From the NCBI GenBank assembly GCA_964017155.1, contig OZ024856.1, forward strand, positions 47,038,847 to 47,102,846: a DNA stretch of 64,000 nucleotides, in the 5' to 3' direction. This document shows positions 13,656 through 27,325 of the stretch, in pieces. Source of the DNA: Oasisia sp. SBJ-2009 (taxonomy: Eukaryota; Annelida; Polychaeta; Sabellida; Siboglinidae). The notes beneath the pieces are model-generated. The model ran no database searches, had not been told where the DNA came from, and worked only from the letters and a program-made list of their open reading frames with translations. Position 1 is the first letter of the stretch. Each line of letters opens with the position of its first letter. The position numbers were made by a program, and so were the translations under genes.

Positions 13656-13657
<2 letters not shown>

Positions 13658-13735
<78 letters not shown>

Positions 13736-13766
13736 GTTATATAGTTATATAGTTATATAGTTATAA
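13658..13766. repeat. (AT)n microsatellite followed by agttat units
   Basis: About 65 bases of uninterrupted AT are followed by short agttatat repeats. Confidence 0.9.
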
Positions 13767-14611
13767 ACGTTTTCCTACAAAAATACGACAACAACAGCAA
13801 CAAATTACAAGTGAAAAGTCTTGAGCTCTAGAACGTTCCTAACACCAACGTGTACGGTGATGTTTGTAAATAGAATGCGTCATTGTAACCAACAGCTTAC
13901 ACACCTCACGGACAGGTGCCAAGCGATGAATTGTGTGCCAGTAAAGTAGTCACTGATTGGACGGCGTCCACTTCCTGGCCTAGCGGGGGGTAGGCAGTGG
14001 TCAGTGGGGTCCACCAAGTCATCACGTCCAGGTGTTTTGTCTTAGTGTCATACCTTTCTGCTGCTCTTAATTTAATTTAATCTGGCACCGTGCCAACTGT
14101 GGAAATCACATCCCCAGGGTCAGGAGTGGGAGTGGAAGTGGGTTTAATCCCGGGTTCACTCCCTGCACTGATTATCAACATCTCCAGGTGTTTTCTGCGT
14201 CACTCTGAAAGTGGCGTACCTGTGCGTGTAGGTGCGGTGTACCCCCCAGTGTCCCAGGTACACTCTCTGCACCGTGGCGCTGATCAAACCCATCCGTGGG
14301 CAGGTTCGTTGGGTCCAGAGGAACCCCCCGGAGAGCCAATCCCTTGACTTCCCACGAGGAAGGCTGATCCTGTATTGCACTTTCCCGTGGGATGGGTCCA
14401 TCATCGCAAAACCGCGTATTCCTGGAGGCGTTTCTATTTGCAGAACACCTGTTTAATCACATCTACTTTGAGAAAAAATTTGGGGTGGGGTTAGTTTAGG
14501 GATGAACGGATTCAATGGGTTTTAAGAAGACTTGTTGATGGAATTTATTTGTCCTGGCGTATAATAAAAAATTACCTGTTTAGTCTTTAGACAACTATTT
14601 TTAACTACTTT

Positions 14612-14795
14612 ACAGGGTCCGAGGACTACCCGAAATTTAGTTGGGCTACCATAAATGACGACAGCAGTTTATCATGTTCTTTTGGTTAAATCTGGGCCAT
14701 TTCCTGACTACCAGATATCTCTCAGGACTACCAGATTTCCCAAATAGGTGGTCCTGCTGCCTACCAGAAATTTTGGAGTTATTTCTATGCCTGCT
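14612..14795 (+). mobile_element. ggactaccag-type MITE fragment
   Basis: It shares ccgaggactacc, aaatctgggccat, gactaccaga and ccagaaattttggagtta in the same order with the fuller copy at 31369-31628. The left terminus is missing. Confidence 0.6.
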
Positions 14796-15344
14796 TTACT
14801 GAAAGCTTTAAGCTTATGTTAGTTGAGGAGCAGCTACCTAATCAGACACATGGATTTCTCTGGTCTAACATAACACCGAGTGAAATGAATCGGAATGTTT
14901 CTAATGTGAACATATCTACTGTGCCACCAATATCAACACCGCTGTTTTGCGGAAGAACTAACCGCTGATTAGCCGGGCAAAAAACGTCGGTAAAAAATAC
15001 TGGCTAATCCTCCACTTGGATACAAATAGAACTTAGCTGCCGCTGAAGGTTGTAGCTGGATCAGCTGCCGGCTGTCACATGAGCCGTCATAAAACATCCG
15101 CCGTACGTCATCCTACCTGTCACAGGAGCTGTCCTGGTTCTTCAGGTGGTTAGCTTCAGTCTACAGCGTAAGGCGACTGAATTGGGGGGGGGGGGGTTGT
15201 TCTCACGGGCAAAAGTGAAATTAAATAATAATGTGTGTGGCCAATCGTAGCACCTGCCTCACCTTTGACCATTGAAGTTCTCGTTAGACAAGGCCAAGTT
15301 TTTTAGCAGCAGCTAATGAGACCACTGATTGACCACTGATTGGA

Positions 15345-15480
15345 TTTTTTTTTAAATCTACCGGCATAGACACCAGAGTTAAGGGCCCGGTGACTTTTGG
15401 AAGTCTCTTCCAAAAGAAAACATTGGGACAGTGGGATAATGTTGCCCAAGTTTTTATATGGAAGTAGGTACACTCAAACT
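15345..15480 (-). repeat. Diverged SINE fragment
   Basis: The stretch containing ggcatagacaccag, gtctcttcc and ttgcccaagttt matches, in order, the body next to the tRNA-like head at 49990-50190. The tRNA head itself is not recognisable here. Confidence 0.4.
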
Positions 15481-15679
15481 AATGATCATCGTTCTGCTAC
15501 TAATTTACAATGGGTTTGAATATAATTGATGTTGAATGTTTGCTGTTCACATCTCACACCTGATTTATAATGGTGTAGTTTATTTTTGGTATTTAATGAT
15601 AAAGTCGTAAAAATAGACCTGGTTTGGATGTCATATTGGGTGTACAGAATAGTGATCCTTTGGGAAATTGTTGGCTCCA

Positions 15680-16050
15680 GGAGACATCATGGACCCCATG
15701 AGATGTTTTGATCTGGGCCCCATGAGACATTGTCTTCAGGACCTCATGAGACATTGTCTTCAGGACCCCATGACACATTGTCTTCAGTGCACATGAGACC
15801 TTGTCTTCAGGACTCCAGGAGACATTGTCTTCAGGACCCCATGATACCTTATCTTCAGGACCCTAGGAGACAGTCTTCAGAACCCCAGGAGACATTGTCT
15901 TCAGGACCCCATGATACATTGTCTTCAGGACCCCAGGACACATTGTCTCCAGGACCCCAGGAGACATTGTCTCCAGGACCACAGGAGACATTGTCTTCAG
16001 GACTCCAGGTGACATTGTCTTCACGACCCCGTGAGACCTTGTCTTCAGGG
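15680..16050 (+). repeat. 24-bp minisatellite (gacattgtcttcaggacccc)
   Basis: Roughly 14 imperfect copies of ccaggagacattgtcttc plus aggacc. It encodes no conserved product on either strand. Confidence 0.9.
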
Positions 16051-16491
16051 TCGAGCAGCCCTTGCCAGAATCTCCGTCCTGACAGTTTTTCTGGGCTGCC
16101 AGCTTTGGATCAGTGCAGATAAATCTCCCATAAAATAGCATCATAATGTTTATTCTGTGGTTGCCGTGACGTCGCGCTTCCAGGAAGTGTTATTAATCAT
16201 GATGGATGCCCAAGGAAAGCGAGTAAGACGTCGGTGTAGCATTGGGAGTGTGTTGGTGTGCTTACGGTGCACTCTGGTCACCCCACAGAGCGTGTTGTTT
16301 TGATTCGCTGTGATTCTGTGCCGAGATTTACTTGGCTTCTCACTTTGGTGACAACTGCACGAGGCAGTCACACCAGATCTAGATAAATAAATTATGTACG
16401 TGTGCACATTATAAATACACATGTTTAATTATATAGTGTATGGGGGGTTGTAGTTGTCGTTGATATCATTAATTAAGATTTGTTTTACCAG

Positions 16492-16605
16492 TTATTTACC
16501 CCAAATGTTTTTAAATACATGTTTGGGTATTTACCCCAAATTTCTTTAAAACATGTTTGGGCATTTATCACAAATGTTTTTAAATACATGTTTGGGTATA
16601 TTCAT
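16492..16605 (+). repeat. Short tandem repeat of about 50 bp
   Basis: About 2.5 copies of a unit containing accccaaatgtttttaaa and tacatgtttgggtattt. Confidence 0.75.
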
Positions 16606-17149
16606 TGCAGTTGGTGGACATTAATTAAGGTTTATTTTTAACAAACATTTGTATTTGTTTAACACATCATTTGTATCGAAATATATAACAATATTTTGAA
16701 ATTGATATATTTAACAATAGTTTGCGTAGATATAATATACTAGGCAGTAGGACCTAGATGGGAACTTGTGACCTGTTGTCTTGAGTGAAATTTGCCACAT
16801 TCTGAAATTGCAATATTCTTCTCAGGATGCAGGAAATTGCAGCATGGCAGGAAATTCGTTTATGGTGGCGGCATGCGTTTGCAAAGTGAAGTTTCACAGA
16901 CACTGCCAGCTAATTACACAGCTGTGTGTGAATGTGTATGTGTGGATGTGCACACGCGTGCGTGCTTGCATGTGTATTGGTGTGGCATGTAACATGATGT
17001 ATGTGTGTGTTTGTAGGAGAAAACATTGTTACTGTTAACATGTGTGATGGCTTCATAAGTGCATGCATGGCTGCATGCATGCATGTGTATGCATGCATAT
17101 TGGTGTGTACACACATGCATATGTGTGTGTGACTGTGTGTACACATGTT

Positions 17150-17150
17150 C

Positions 17151-17205
<55 letters not shown>
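17150..17205. repeat. (GT)n microsatellite
   Basis: An uninterrupted GT tract with acatgtgcat-type flanks similar to the spacer of the 0-0.85 kb satellite. Confidence 0.9.
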
Positions 17206-17206
<1 letters not shown>

Positions 17207-18919
17207 ACATGTGCATATGTGCATTTATAATACGCACCTTTTATAGGCACATATTTATGCCTATCCAAGTGAGTGAACCTTTTCAGATTACAATATCGTC
17301 CATGAAGTCACCACGAACCCTGGATACTAACACCATCAATATTCAATAGTTTATTCATTTAACCCAGAAAAGGGAACAGGGAACAAATGAGGGGAATAAA
17401 CAGGCTGTTGAATATCTAAATCACGCACTCACAAGGTATTAAAAAACTAATTGACATGCGCCATGAGTAAGCGGCATGCACATTCTTAATAATCCATCAA
17501 AGACCTTGGCCACGTGCCCTCAGGAATTTCTTGCTGGGGATGCCAATGTTGTTTAATGAGATGTAATTAAGTTTTCATCTGCCGCAGTCCTGTAGTTTTG
17601 TCGCCAAGGAGACTCTTCCAGGAAGACGTGTAGTGTACGTCTCGATTCGTATCAACGTCGTTACTGGTAAACCGGTGGTTTGATTTCTGTCTCCGTTCAG
17701 CGTCTGATTAGCCTACTTGTGCCAGAAGCCGTTGTTTATATCAGCTTGTTGTCGATGCATACAAACGGAGGCCTGGGGCAATGATGGGACTGTTGTTTAT
17801 ACCATCGCACTGTGTGAATGTGTGTGTGTCAGTATGTATGTGGTGTTGCTCTCAGTCAGTGTTAGTTGCTCCCTGTCGGCTGGTTTTGCTGAAACAAGCC
17901 CAGTGTATTACTTAGGGGGCCATCTAACGTATATTTTTTGTGTGTGACATTGTGAAACACATCATCTACATTCAGACCATAACATGTAACATTATTATTT
18001 TACTTACAAGTAAATATTATTCACAGTGTCACCTTCTTGGCTATAAGCTATCACAGACAAACAACACAGACATATTTATACACAGACAAACACATGCATT
18101 CATACACGTAGACGTGCATGCACTAATGAGATTGGAAAATAAAACGACTTATCATAATTGTATACATCAACATGAATCGACTGACTGAATGTTAAACTGA
18201 ATTCATTTAATATTGCGCATTTCTTTGATAACCCCCCAAGGTTGTGCTGCAAAGTTAATTGGTTGGATAAAAAGAGAAATGTCATTGGGTCATGTGACAT
18301 ATGTTGCCGACGTGGTGTTTTCTCCGGTGGTCGCACGGCTCTGCTTATAGCCGCGGTGTCTCCGCGAAGGTCACATGTCCACCATAGGTAATTGGAGACG
18401 GGCATCTTCATATCTTATTTATGTTGACATTTCCTCGATCATCAGCCAGACCCTTAGGTGATGGTAGATGACGCTAGGTGACACTAAGTGACACGTAATT
18501 GACGCAGGATTTCAGAGCGTGCAGGTTCTGTTGGATGGCTGGTTGTCTGCACACTGACAGAATGTTTGTCATCGTGAGGTGACCCCGTCTTTTTTCGTCA
18601 CGTTGAGCAATAAACAACAACCTCTGTTGACCTTCGTTTGGTTTATTAGTATCATCATGGTATCCAATTTGTTCATTTTACATACTGAAGAAAAAATCAT
18701 GCTATGCAAATGTGTTATTGCGATTTTTCATGTTGTAGAAAATAAAAATGCATAATTTTGCAGTGAATAATTTTCTAGCATTACCATACAAAAAAAAACT
18801 GGTCAGCCATAAAACGTAGTTAATCACATTCTGTTTGATACAATTTCTCATTGTTATTATGTCATTTCTGTTGTGCCTAAATCCTTAGAAGCCAAGCTTA
18901 GAGGTCAACATGTACATAT

Positions 18920-19500
18920 GATCGATGCTTGCATATTTTATTCAAAGTTTGCTAGAGAAAGAAATTATTTCTTAGTGTAAATATACGATAAATATACGAC
19001 TGATGCTTGCATATTTTATTCAAAGTTTGCTAGAGAAAGACATTATTTCTTAGTGTAAATATACGATAAATATACGATAATACGACTGATGCTTGCATAT
19101 TTTATTCAAAGTTGGCTAGAGAAAGAAATCATTTCTTAGTATAAATATACGATAAATATACGACTGATGCTTCCATATTTTATTCAAAGTTTGCTAGAGA
19201 AAGAAATTATTTCTTAGTGTAAATATACGATTGATGCTTGCATATTTTATTCAAAGTTTGGTAGAGAAAGAAATTATTTCTTAGTGTAAATATACGATAA
19301 ATATACGACTGATGCTTGCATATTTTATTAAAAGTTTGCTAGAGAAAGAAATTATTTCTTAGTGTAAATATACGATAAATATACGACTGATGCTTGCATA
19401 CTTTATTCAAAGTTTGCTAGAGAAAGAAACAATTTCTTAGTGGAAATATACTATCAATGCTTGGATATTTTATTCAAAGTTTGCCAGAGAAAAAATCAAT
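18920..19500 (+). repeat. Tandem repeat, about 8 units of 66-86 bp
   Basis: Units start at gatgcttgcatattttat and contain tcaaagtttgctagagaa and atttcttagtgtaaatat. Length varies through the number of atacgataaat subunits; most spacings are 77-78 bases. Confidence 0.9.
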
Positions 19501-21439
19501 GTAAACTTCTAAACAGTGAAAAATATTTATGCACACTATGTTTGTGTCGTGTAGTATGTGAATAACAGACACTGGATTAGAAATCACTGAAGTTATGTAC
19601 TGGATGGAGAACATGACGCAGGAGTTCACAACTGAAAAGTGAAGCCGGCCCGGATAACATCTTATCAGTAATATTTTGTCAGTAATATGTAAGAGATGTC
19701 TCCCTGTGGTAGTGAGTTTGTGCTGATATATTTCTGTCTGGCTTGTGCAGAATTATCCTGATTTAACTTGCGATTACTGTTACCGTCATTGTCACGTCGT
19801 GATGGTCGCACATGATGTCGCAATGTCGTTGGTTACCATAACGACAAGGCAGCCATCTTGTCACGCCACGTTTATAAATAATCCACACGATTTTCTGCCA
19901 AGCATTGTAACGCCCTTACCGTTTATCGTCGGCATCTTGCCGTTCTCATCAACCAAACATCGGCTATTTTTAGGAGATTTCTTGGTTACCCGTCACGCGT
20001 CATCGACGCATCAGTCACGACTTCACCAAGTATGTTCAGTGAACCGTGACCGTTTCCATTATCCTTGTGACACACTTCACAGGGGTAGGGTGCTTGACAT
20101 GTTGCCAGTGCTATCCGTGTCATTAGCATGCCTTCTGGAGTTGTGCTTATTTTTAGGCAGATTTCTTGGTTGCCAGTCTCGCATCATTGAGCAGGTGGTC
20201 ACGACGCAGCTTGTGTGTGTGCAGTGAACCGTGACCGAGACTCCTTTGTCTGATTCTGGCTGGTCAGTGAAGGATCAGTTTGACACCAATCGAAGATAGA
20301 TTACGCGTGGTTTTAGATGATTATAATGTGTATTTCTTGAGTGTGGTGATTTTTTTTTTCAATGTTGATTTAGTTATGTGTATATGTCAGTTAAAAATGT
20401 GTTGGTCGATCACTTGATGCTCGTGGTTCATAGGTCGAAGGGCAAGGTCATTGTGTGGCGTGACAGGCACCGCAACCTGATTGGATGTTTTAGAACCTGG
20501 GTTGTCATTACATTTTGCTCGGTTCTTTGGGACTATATTTGGATGTAGGAACAACTAATACCCAGTTGAGTTAAAAGGCATTTACACGTTTCCCGTATCA
20601 CTACATTCCTGAACAAAATAATTCCGACCAGACAGTTTTGTTCAGTGTGAAATAGTCAAACGTTCAGGATGAACTTTGGCCTACAATTGTGTTTCCGTAG
20701 TTGCCGCCCAATGAGAACCAGTGACACATCTATCTCTCGGACATATGATAACTCTATAATTCATAGCATTGTGATCATGAAAAAATGCAGCGGCACGATT
20801 CGTGACGGAGTGGCTAGTGTGAGCATAGGTGTGTCTTACCTGGTAATGAGATATGTAGTGATAATGAACACTATTATATTATTAACATTAATACCAGACA
20901 ATACTAATGATAAATCAGCTACCTCTGGCATTCCATTCACCAGTGTAAAATGCCGCCGGTGCAGAAACAAAGACATCAACAAGAATGAGACAAGTGGACC
21001 TGAGAATTAAAATAACTAGATAATAATTTAAAGAAGTTGTGAGTTTTAATGGAGCATGCACCTGGGGTAGGAGAGGGTCGAGGAGTGTACAGTTCTCGTA
21101 CAGATTGGCTGCCGTACTCTAACTTTACGTTGATGAATTCGTTAGTGTGAACATGCCCACTAACGACAAGGTATCTAGGGCAAAATGCTTAACAAATGTG
21201 TTGGTGGGACAATTGCTATGTTGGAACCTGTGGCCATTAAAGGTGGTCAAAGCTTCTTAGAGCTTTATAACAAAACGTTGTATGTACTAGTACTACGTAC
21301 TAGTAAAAATGCCCATTCACCAGCAAAAAAGACTCGTAACAAATATATAATATAATGTTTTAGAATGTATCTTTTCCATATCATGATCTGGTAATTTTAT
21401 TCATCATCACTGTGCAGCCATAGTGTCCCATGTGATTTG
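19501..21439. other. Intron 1 stretch, partial internal duplication only
   Basis: Two segments (about 19970-20060 and 20150-20245) share agatttcttggtt, gtcacgac and cagtgaaccgtgaccg in order, a diverged local duplication. The overlapping ORFs show no recognisable domain. Confidence 0.5.
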
Positions 21440-21575
21440 ACTTACTTTGTAAGACAAATTTGTCGATGAGTACGACGTTTCGACCCGTCAGCTACGGGCC
21501 TTGTTTACGTACTGGTGTCACGTGTGTTGGTTGAAATGTTCTACTCATCGACAAATGTTTGCTCCAAAGTAAGTT
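21440..21575. mobile_element. Foldback (hairpin) element, copy 1
   Basis: The ends cttacttt...gtcgatgagtac and ctactcatcgac...aaagtaag are inverted repeats of each other, so the whole 135 bp can fold on itself. It shares ends and the core acgtttcgac, ggccttgtt and acgtactggtgtcac with the copy at 48143-48349. Confidence 0.7.
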
Positions 21576-22195
21576 AATTCATACAATAAACTATTCTTGG
21601 AGGCATGAGCAATATATTCAATACAGTGTCCGTGGTTTATTAGTTATCTATATATAAACAATTTGTTTAATACTTATGACCTTTACATTTTTATGGAATG
21701 ATACAAATGTCACACGAGTGATGAGTCCCATCATGTCTGGCATACAAAAATTAATTTAATAATTCCACTAAACAGTGAGGAACGTTTCCTTTGAATTCTA
21801 CCATTAATTGTCATTAAAACAGCGTCAGTTTTTTTATGCATGCACTATGGTGAATTCTTTCATCTATATTCATTTGCAGCTACATAGGCTTCATGCATTT
21901 AGTAAGTTGCCTAGCAACCTTTACACATCTAACTACATTTATTACATTGCCATCATATCGTGTATTTCTTAATTCAAAATTTTCCTATGGTGCATCGTAT
22001 TAGTGGAGTGAAAATGATATCCACAATGTCAAGTGTTACCTACTGAAAATATGTTACCTAACTTAAGCACAAGATCAGATTTGTACAGATGTTGTTGACA
22101 TTGTGTACAAACTAGAATATCTGCAAACTTTTGGGTGTTTCTCTGTACGAATTAATTTCAGTTTCACATATGTACTGTTGTTTTAACATGCTATT

Positions 22196-22342
22196 ATATT
22201 ATATTATATTATATTACATTACATTACATTACATTACATTACATTACATTACATTACATTACATTACATTACATTACATTACATTACATTACATTACATT
22301 ACATTACATTACATTACATTACATTACATTACATTACATTAT
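22196..22342 (+). repeat. (ATTAC)n pentanucleotide microsatellite
   Basis: About 26 uninterrupted attac units with a few atatt units at each edge. The YITLH ORF is an artefact. Confidence 0.97.
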
Positions 22343-25014
22343 ATTGAAAATAAACAAAAAAAGTTTTTAGAAGTGGTTAATCAAGTTGTATTTAAAACTG
22401 ACTCAGAACATGGATAGTGGAAGGATTTTGAAGAACTGAATGTGTTTCAAACATATAGGTGTAAATACCATAAATTATTAAGTAGAGCTAAATATGAGAA
22501 CATGTAATAGCTAACAGAATCAAGGATGGGCCATGTACAGTTGTACTTTGCAGAAACAACATTGATGACATGGCTCATTAGGTGTCCTACAGCTGTCCTA
22601 TTTCACACAAAGAATATCTTTATCATCTGCCCATCTGTTTTTTATGGATTTTGAATGATCTGTGAAGGTTGTAAATTGTTTCGATTTGAGTAAAGGTATC
22701 GTTTGACATGAGTCCAGCTTATAGAGATTACAGTCAACTTTGTTGGTTGGGATCCTATCAGCTGCCTACTTTATAACCTGAATTTTAGTACATTATTATA
22801 ATATGTATTATTATATGTATATTACATGTCGCCAGTAATGTATTGAATGAGGACAAAATGAAATCTTGTTATTGGGTTGGGTGAAATATTTAGTGAATCA
22901 TACTTTATAGTTTGATATCTGATATAGTTTGATACCTCATATTTAAGTAATTGTTTTAATAATGTATTAAAATACATAAGTAAAATATTAATATCAATAG
23001 TAAAACAGATTTAGGTAAGTTTAAACCTAGCACGAAAAAACATTAAGTAAACTTTAGTTAGACAAATCAGAGCACTCTATTGCCGAGACAGGCGAGACTA
23101 CATGTACAGTGTATGAATTAATGCTATATATTGTTTTATTTCAAACCTTTGAAGCGTGTATACCGTAGTATTAGTAACTGCAACAATGACAATATTCGGA
23201 TATTGCCTTTGGGGTTTAGTTGCAGCTATGTCTGTTGTCGGTGATCAGTTATAGAAAAAACAATAAAGTAATGATTTATTATAGACCATTATTATTTGTG
23301 ATGTGACAGGCCCATTTGCAAATGTGTTCTATTGATCAGTGCGGACTCGGCCACAGCTTATGACATCGAAATGGAATCGGCCGAGGAAGGGCCATGGAAT
23401 CTGACATTGGCTGCCGCTCGCTCGGTGTAATAAAACATTCCATAGATAGAATTCCTGGCAGTAAATTATTTGAATAACTTTAATACAATCAGAGTGTTAT
23501 GTGGTAGTCCGCATAGTTCAGATGTATTATTAATTATTTTCCCACTACTGAATATACTGCCAGGGTACTGATTACAACCTATAGCCTGGCAGGACATTTC
23601 AGTAAAATTCTCAAGATTTTATTTGGCAATTAGATTTTGTTTGAGACATCTATGCTTCTGTATTACTACAATTGTTATTGTTTTATTACATTTTACATTA
23701 TCCGCGTGTTTCATTGGAACTTTTATATGACTCATGTGACACCAAGATTGCTATACAAAACTGCCGATGATGCAACATTCAGGATATGAACTTCACGAGT
23801 CTGTGTATATGAACCTGTATGTCAACTACCACATAATGAGTAATAATATCCAAGGAGTTGACACTGTAGGTGATTTGTTTAGTGACACTGTGGCATCTGA
23901 AGAATGGCAGGAATGCAGATGACGACACCGTGTAATCGACCCACAGATATTGCCATTTCAGCATGACTAGATTTATCTTGATTGTGTATGATTTTTGTTT
24001 ATTATTGTCATCAAACTACCAGCAACAATTGTATCTTTATATGCAGCGTAATTTAACATACTCATTGAGGTATTCAGTAGGACAACGCACCAAGTGAACA
24101 TGTTTAACTCTCTCCGAATCCAACACAATGTTTACATTGCTCCACGCATTCAGAGCACACGTATGCATGCGTACACGTTTATGGCTTATAAGCTTATAGT
24201 TTGATTAAATTGTAAAATCAATATCTAATGTCGTTTACTGGTGACATTTCTGGGAAACATATATGCCTGACGCGAAACAGCTTGCGCAAGGTGCAAGTTA
24301 ATGGCGTTCGTTAATGAAAATATTTCGCAAATGGTAACAAATTACAGGCATTTTTGTTCGGTCGATTGCCTCTAGGTGCTAAATGGTTGTCTTGATTAAT
24401 TGCATTCGGTGTTTGTCATGGAGACATTGCGCCTGCATAGGGGCCTGCTTAGGGCCTGGATAGGGGCTACTGCTATCAGGAATAACCTATGCATGGACAT
24501 AATTAATTGACTGAAAATTGCATGTTTTATTTGATCTGCAGTGACTGGTGGGAGTAGTGCCATTATGTATTTTTATAGGTTCACTGAAGTTCTTGCTATT
24601 CATTCTCTTGCTGTTGTGAATGTTATAATCACTTTCACGTCAATTAAGTGATAACATTCGCAGCTTAGGTTCGGCACAATATCGGAATCCAGTAATTCAC
24701 ATTCTTCCGACTCATGGAAAAGGTCAAGATTCGGATGATATTTTTAGTTCAGCAATCGAGAAATAATATCATGTACACAGAAAATAAACCACAAGGAAAT
24801 GGGGTTGGCACACATTTAGTGATTCCATAGAACAAGAAATGTACAGCAATAGGGAGCATTTATTACTGCATTTTGGCTACACCAGTATGTGAGAATTGCT
24901 GCAACTCCATGACATTTGGGTTGATATTGATACTTATTACTTATTTCAAGACATGAAAGTAGTCTTGTTTTGTTGTATTTATGTTTTTGCTATTTTACAT
25001 AATATATGTATATG
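22343..25014. other. Intron 1 stretch without recognised features
   Basis: AT-rich, no credible coding sequence, no clear repeat beyond short homopolymers. Confidence 0.6.
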
Positions 25015-25020
25015 TATAAT

Positions 25021-25118
<98 letters not shown>

Positions 25119-25180
25119 CACACAAACTCAGTCACTCAGTCACTCACACAAACACACACAAACACACACACGCACGCACG

Positions 25181-25222
<42 letters not shown>
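25015..25222. repeat. (AT)n then (CA)n compound microsatellite
   Basis: About 95 bases of AT, then aaacacaca and cgca units and a CA tract. Confidence 0.95.
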
Positions 25223-25223
<1 letters not shown>

Positions 25224-26193
25224 CATATATGGGTAACTTTGTATTGGGAGGGCAGTATATTTTACTGCTTACTGTAATTGGTGGACCTGAGTGAAGTAAA
25301 TAAAACTGAAGTAAAACAGCCGTGCTCCTAAGCATCTGCATTCATGCACTGCCTGTCTGTTAGGGATGACATGGTACTTGTGGAATGGCTTGCATGTGTA
25401 TTAATTTTCACCTGGCACAGTATTCATTATTTTGCCACATGCCACAATCGCACAGATGGAATCTCTGCTTTAGTAATTTCTTCCACAATTGACACACACC
25501 GGAAAACGTCCACCTCTTGACAGTAGCCCGAAGTGGACATTATTGGTTTGGTGCTGGTCACCTGGAAGTCAAGAGGTTCTTATTACAGGTGGCTCTCTCT
25601 GGATGGTCAGACTGACCAGTCCAGCAGTGGGTTTGACCAGCAGATACTGCCAGGTGACCATATCAGTGTGGACACTGATTTTTAGGACTATATTTACTGC
25701 ATAACTTAGCAGCAAGTGTCATTGAAAACAGTTCACTGGTGGCTTGAAAAGTTATAATAAAAATAATATTGCATGGCCATTTGCCATATAGCGATTATAT
25801 TTCTAAACTATTTTGTTTGAGTAAATGTACATTTAAATTAAATGTGCTTGCTTATATGGGTGATTTGTGTAATGTTTAAATTATGTTTTTCATATATCAA
25901 CAGTACTGATCCTTGTGTGCTATGAAATATTCACACCAATAAAATGTTCACTTTGGAGTGAACACGTTTACCCCGATGTAATCACCAGCATGTGTTATTT
26001 GTGGATGTAAGTGGTATACATTATTTAGCAGAGGGTAACATTTAGCACATTTTACAAATCTGAAAAAGTTATAAATCCATTTAATTGGTGTCTAATTAGT
26101 GCAGTTTTGTTTTTATAGATGTTATGATAATTATGTATTTGTGATATTAATTTTGCTACAATCATCATCTTTATGGCTTAGTTAGTGTTAATG

Positions 26194-26217
26194 TATATAT
26201 ATATATATATATATATA

Positions 26218-26254
<37 letters not shown>

Positions 26255-26262
26255 TATATAAT
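26194..26262. repeat. (AT)n microsatellite
   Basis: Two AT tracts separated by gtgtgt, directly upstream of the truncated LINE. Confidence 0.9.
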
Positions 26263-26334
26263 TACATGCATAAATTGCATATAATTAATTATTTTAGTAT
26301 AACTATTACAACATGAAGAAGATATAAATGTTGC

Positions 26335-27325
26335 ATAGTGCTGCAATTATTTTGTTCTTAATATATATCAATGATTTGGATGATGATATAACAAGCATGG
26401 TGTTGAAGTTTGCGGATGATACAAAAGTGTTTAGAAAAATTGAAAGTGATGCAGATAGACAGCAATTACAAGATGATCTAAATAAGTTGACCGAATGGTC
26501 TGAGAAGTGGCAAATGCTGTTTAATTATGGGAAGTGTAAGTGCCTCCACACAGGACATGGAAATGAAGATGCACAATATACAATGGGTGATACTGTACTA
26601 AATACTACCGTAAAGGAAAAGGACTTAGGGTTAACTATTAGTGCTGATATGAAGGTATCAGAGCAGTGTGCAATTGCAGCAGCGAAGGGAAACCAAATTC
26701 TTGGATTAATTAGGCGAAATATAGTGTACAAGGAAAAAGAACTAATAATACAAAACAATAGTTAGGCCTCATTTAGAATATTGCATACAGGCATGGAGGC
26801 CATATCGCAAGAAGGATATTGATATACTAGAAAGAGTACAAAGAAGAGCAACCAAAATGATACAAAAACTCAGGAATATTAGTTATGAAATGCGTCTAAA
26901 AGAATGTGGATTAACAACACTAGAAACCAGGAGATTGAGAGGAGATCAGATAGAAGTTTTAAAAATATTGAATGGGTATGAAAATATTGACAGAAATATT
27001 TTTTTCTCGGTTAAGGAAGAGAGAAGGACTAGAGGACATGGAAATACATTAGCAAAGAAGCAGTGTAGACTAGATATTAGAAAATTTTCATTTTCACAAA
27101 GAACAGTAAATGAATGGAACAGATTATCGGCTGATTGTGTAGGTGCTAGTAGTGTTAATATGTTTAAAAATAAAATTGAAATGTACCTAAGAAGGGCGGG
27201 GTACATTTAGATAGATAGGTTGGACTCTCGATAAGCCAAAGGGCTTCATGGTCCACCTGCCATCTAGAGTTGATTCTCTAGGTGGCAATCTTGTTAAATA
27301 TCTCGTTAAATCTTGTTAAATCGTC
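26335..27325 (+). mobile_element. 5'-truncated CR1/Jockey-superfamily non-LTR retrotransposon
   Basis: The segment encodes the C-terminal half of a reverse transcriptase: LFLIYINDLDDD, the catalytic-site text KFADDTKVF, LTEWSEKWQM and KDLGLTI. A frameshift or stop near 26762 interrupts it, then the frame resumes through LEYCIQAW and LERVQRRATKM to a stop at 27210. The 3' end carries a gap-free tail of short repeats (atcttgttaa), typical of CR1/L2-like elements. The 5' part, including the endonuclease, is missing, so it is dead. It sits in PRKD intron 1 in the sense orientation. Confidence 0.9.

Noticed and set aside
14090..14456. Overlapping ORFs of 74-85 residues in a GC-richer patch
   Set aside because: All frames are equally open, with no domain or splice context.
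19745..20227. A 160-residue ORF in intron 1
   Set aside because: No recognisable domain, biased composition, and it overlaps a diverged local duplication.
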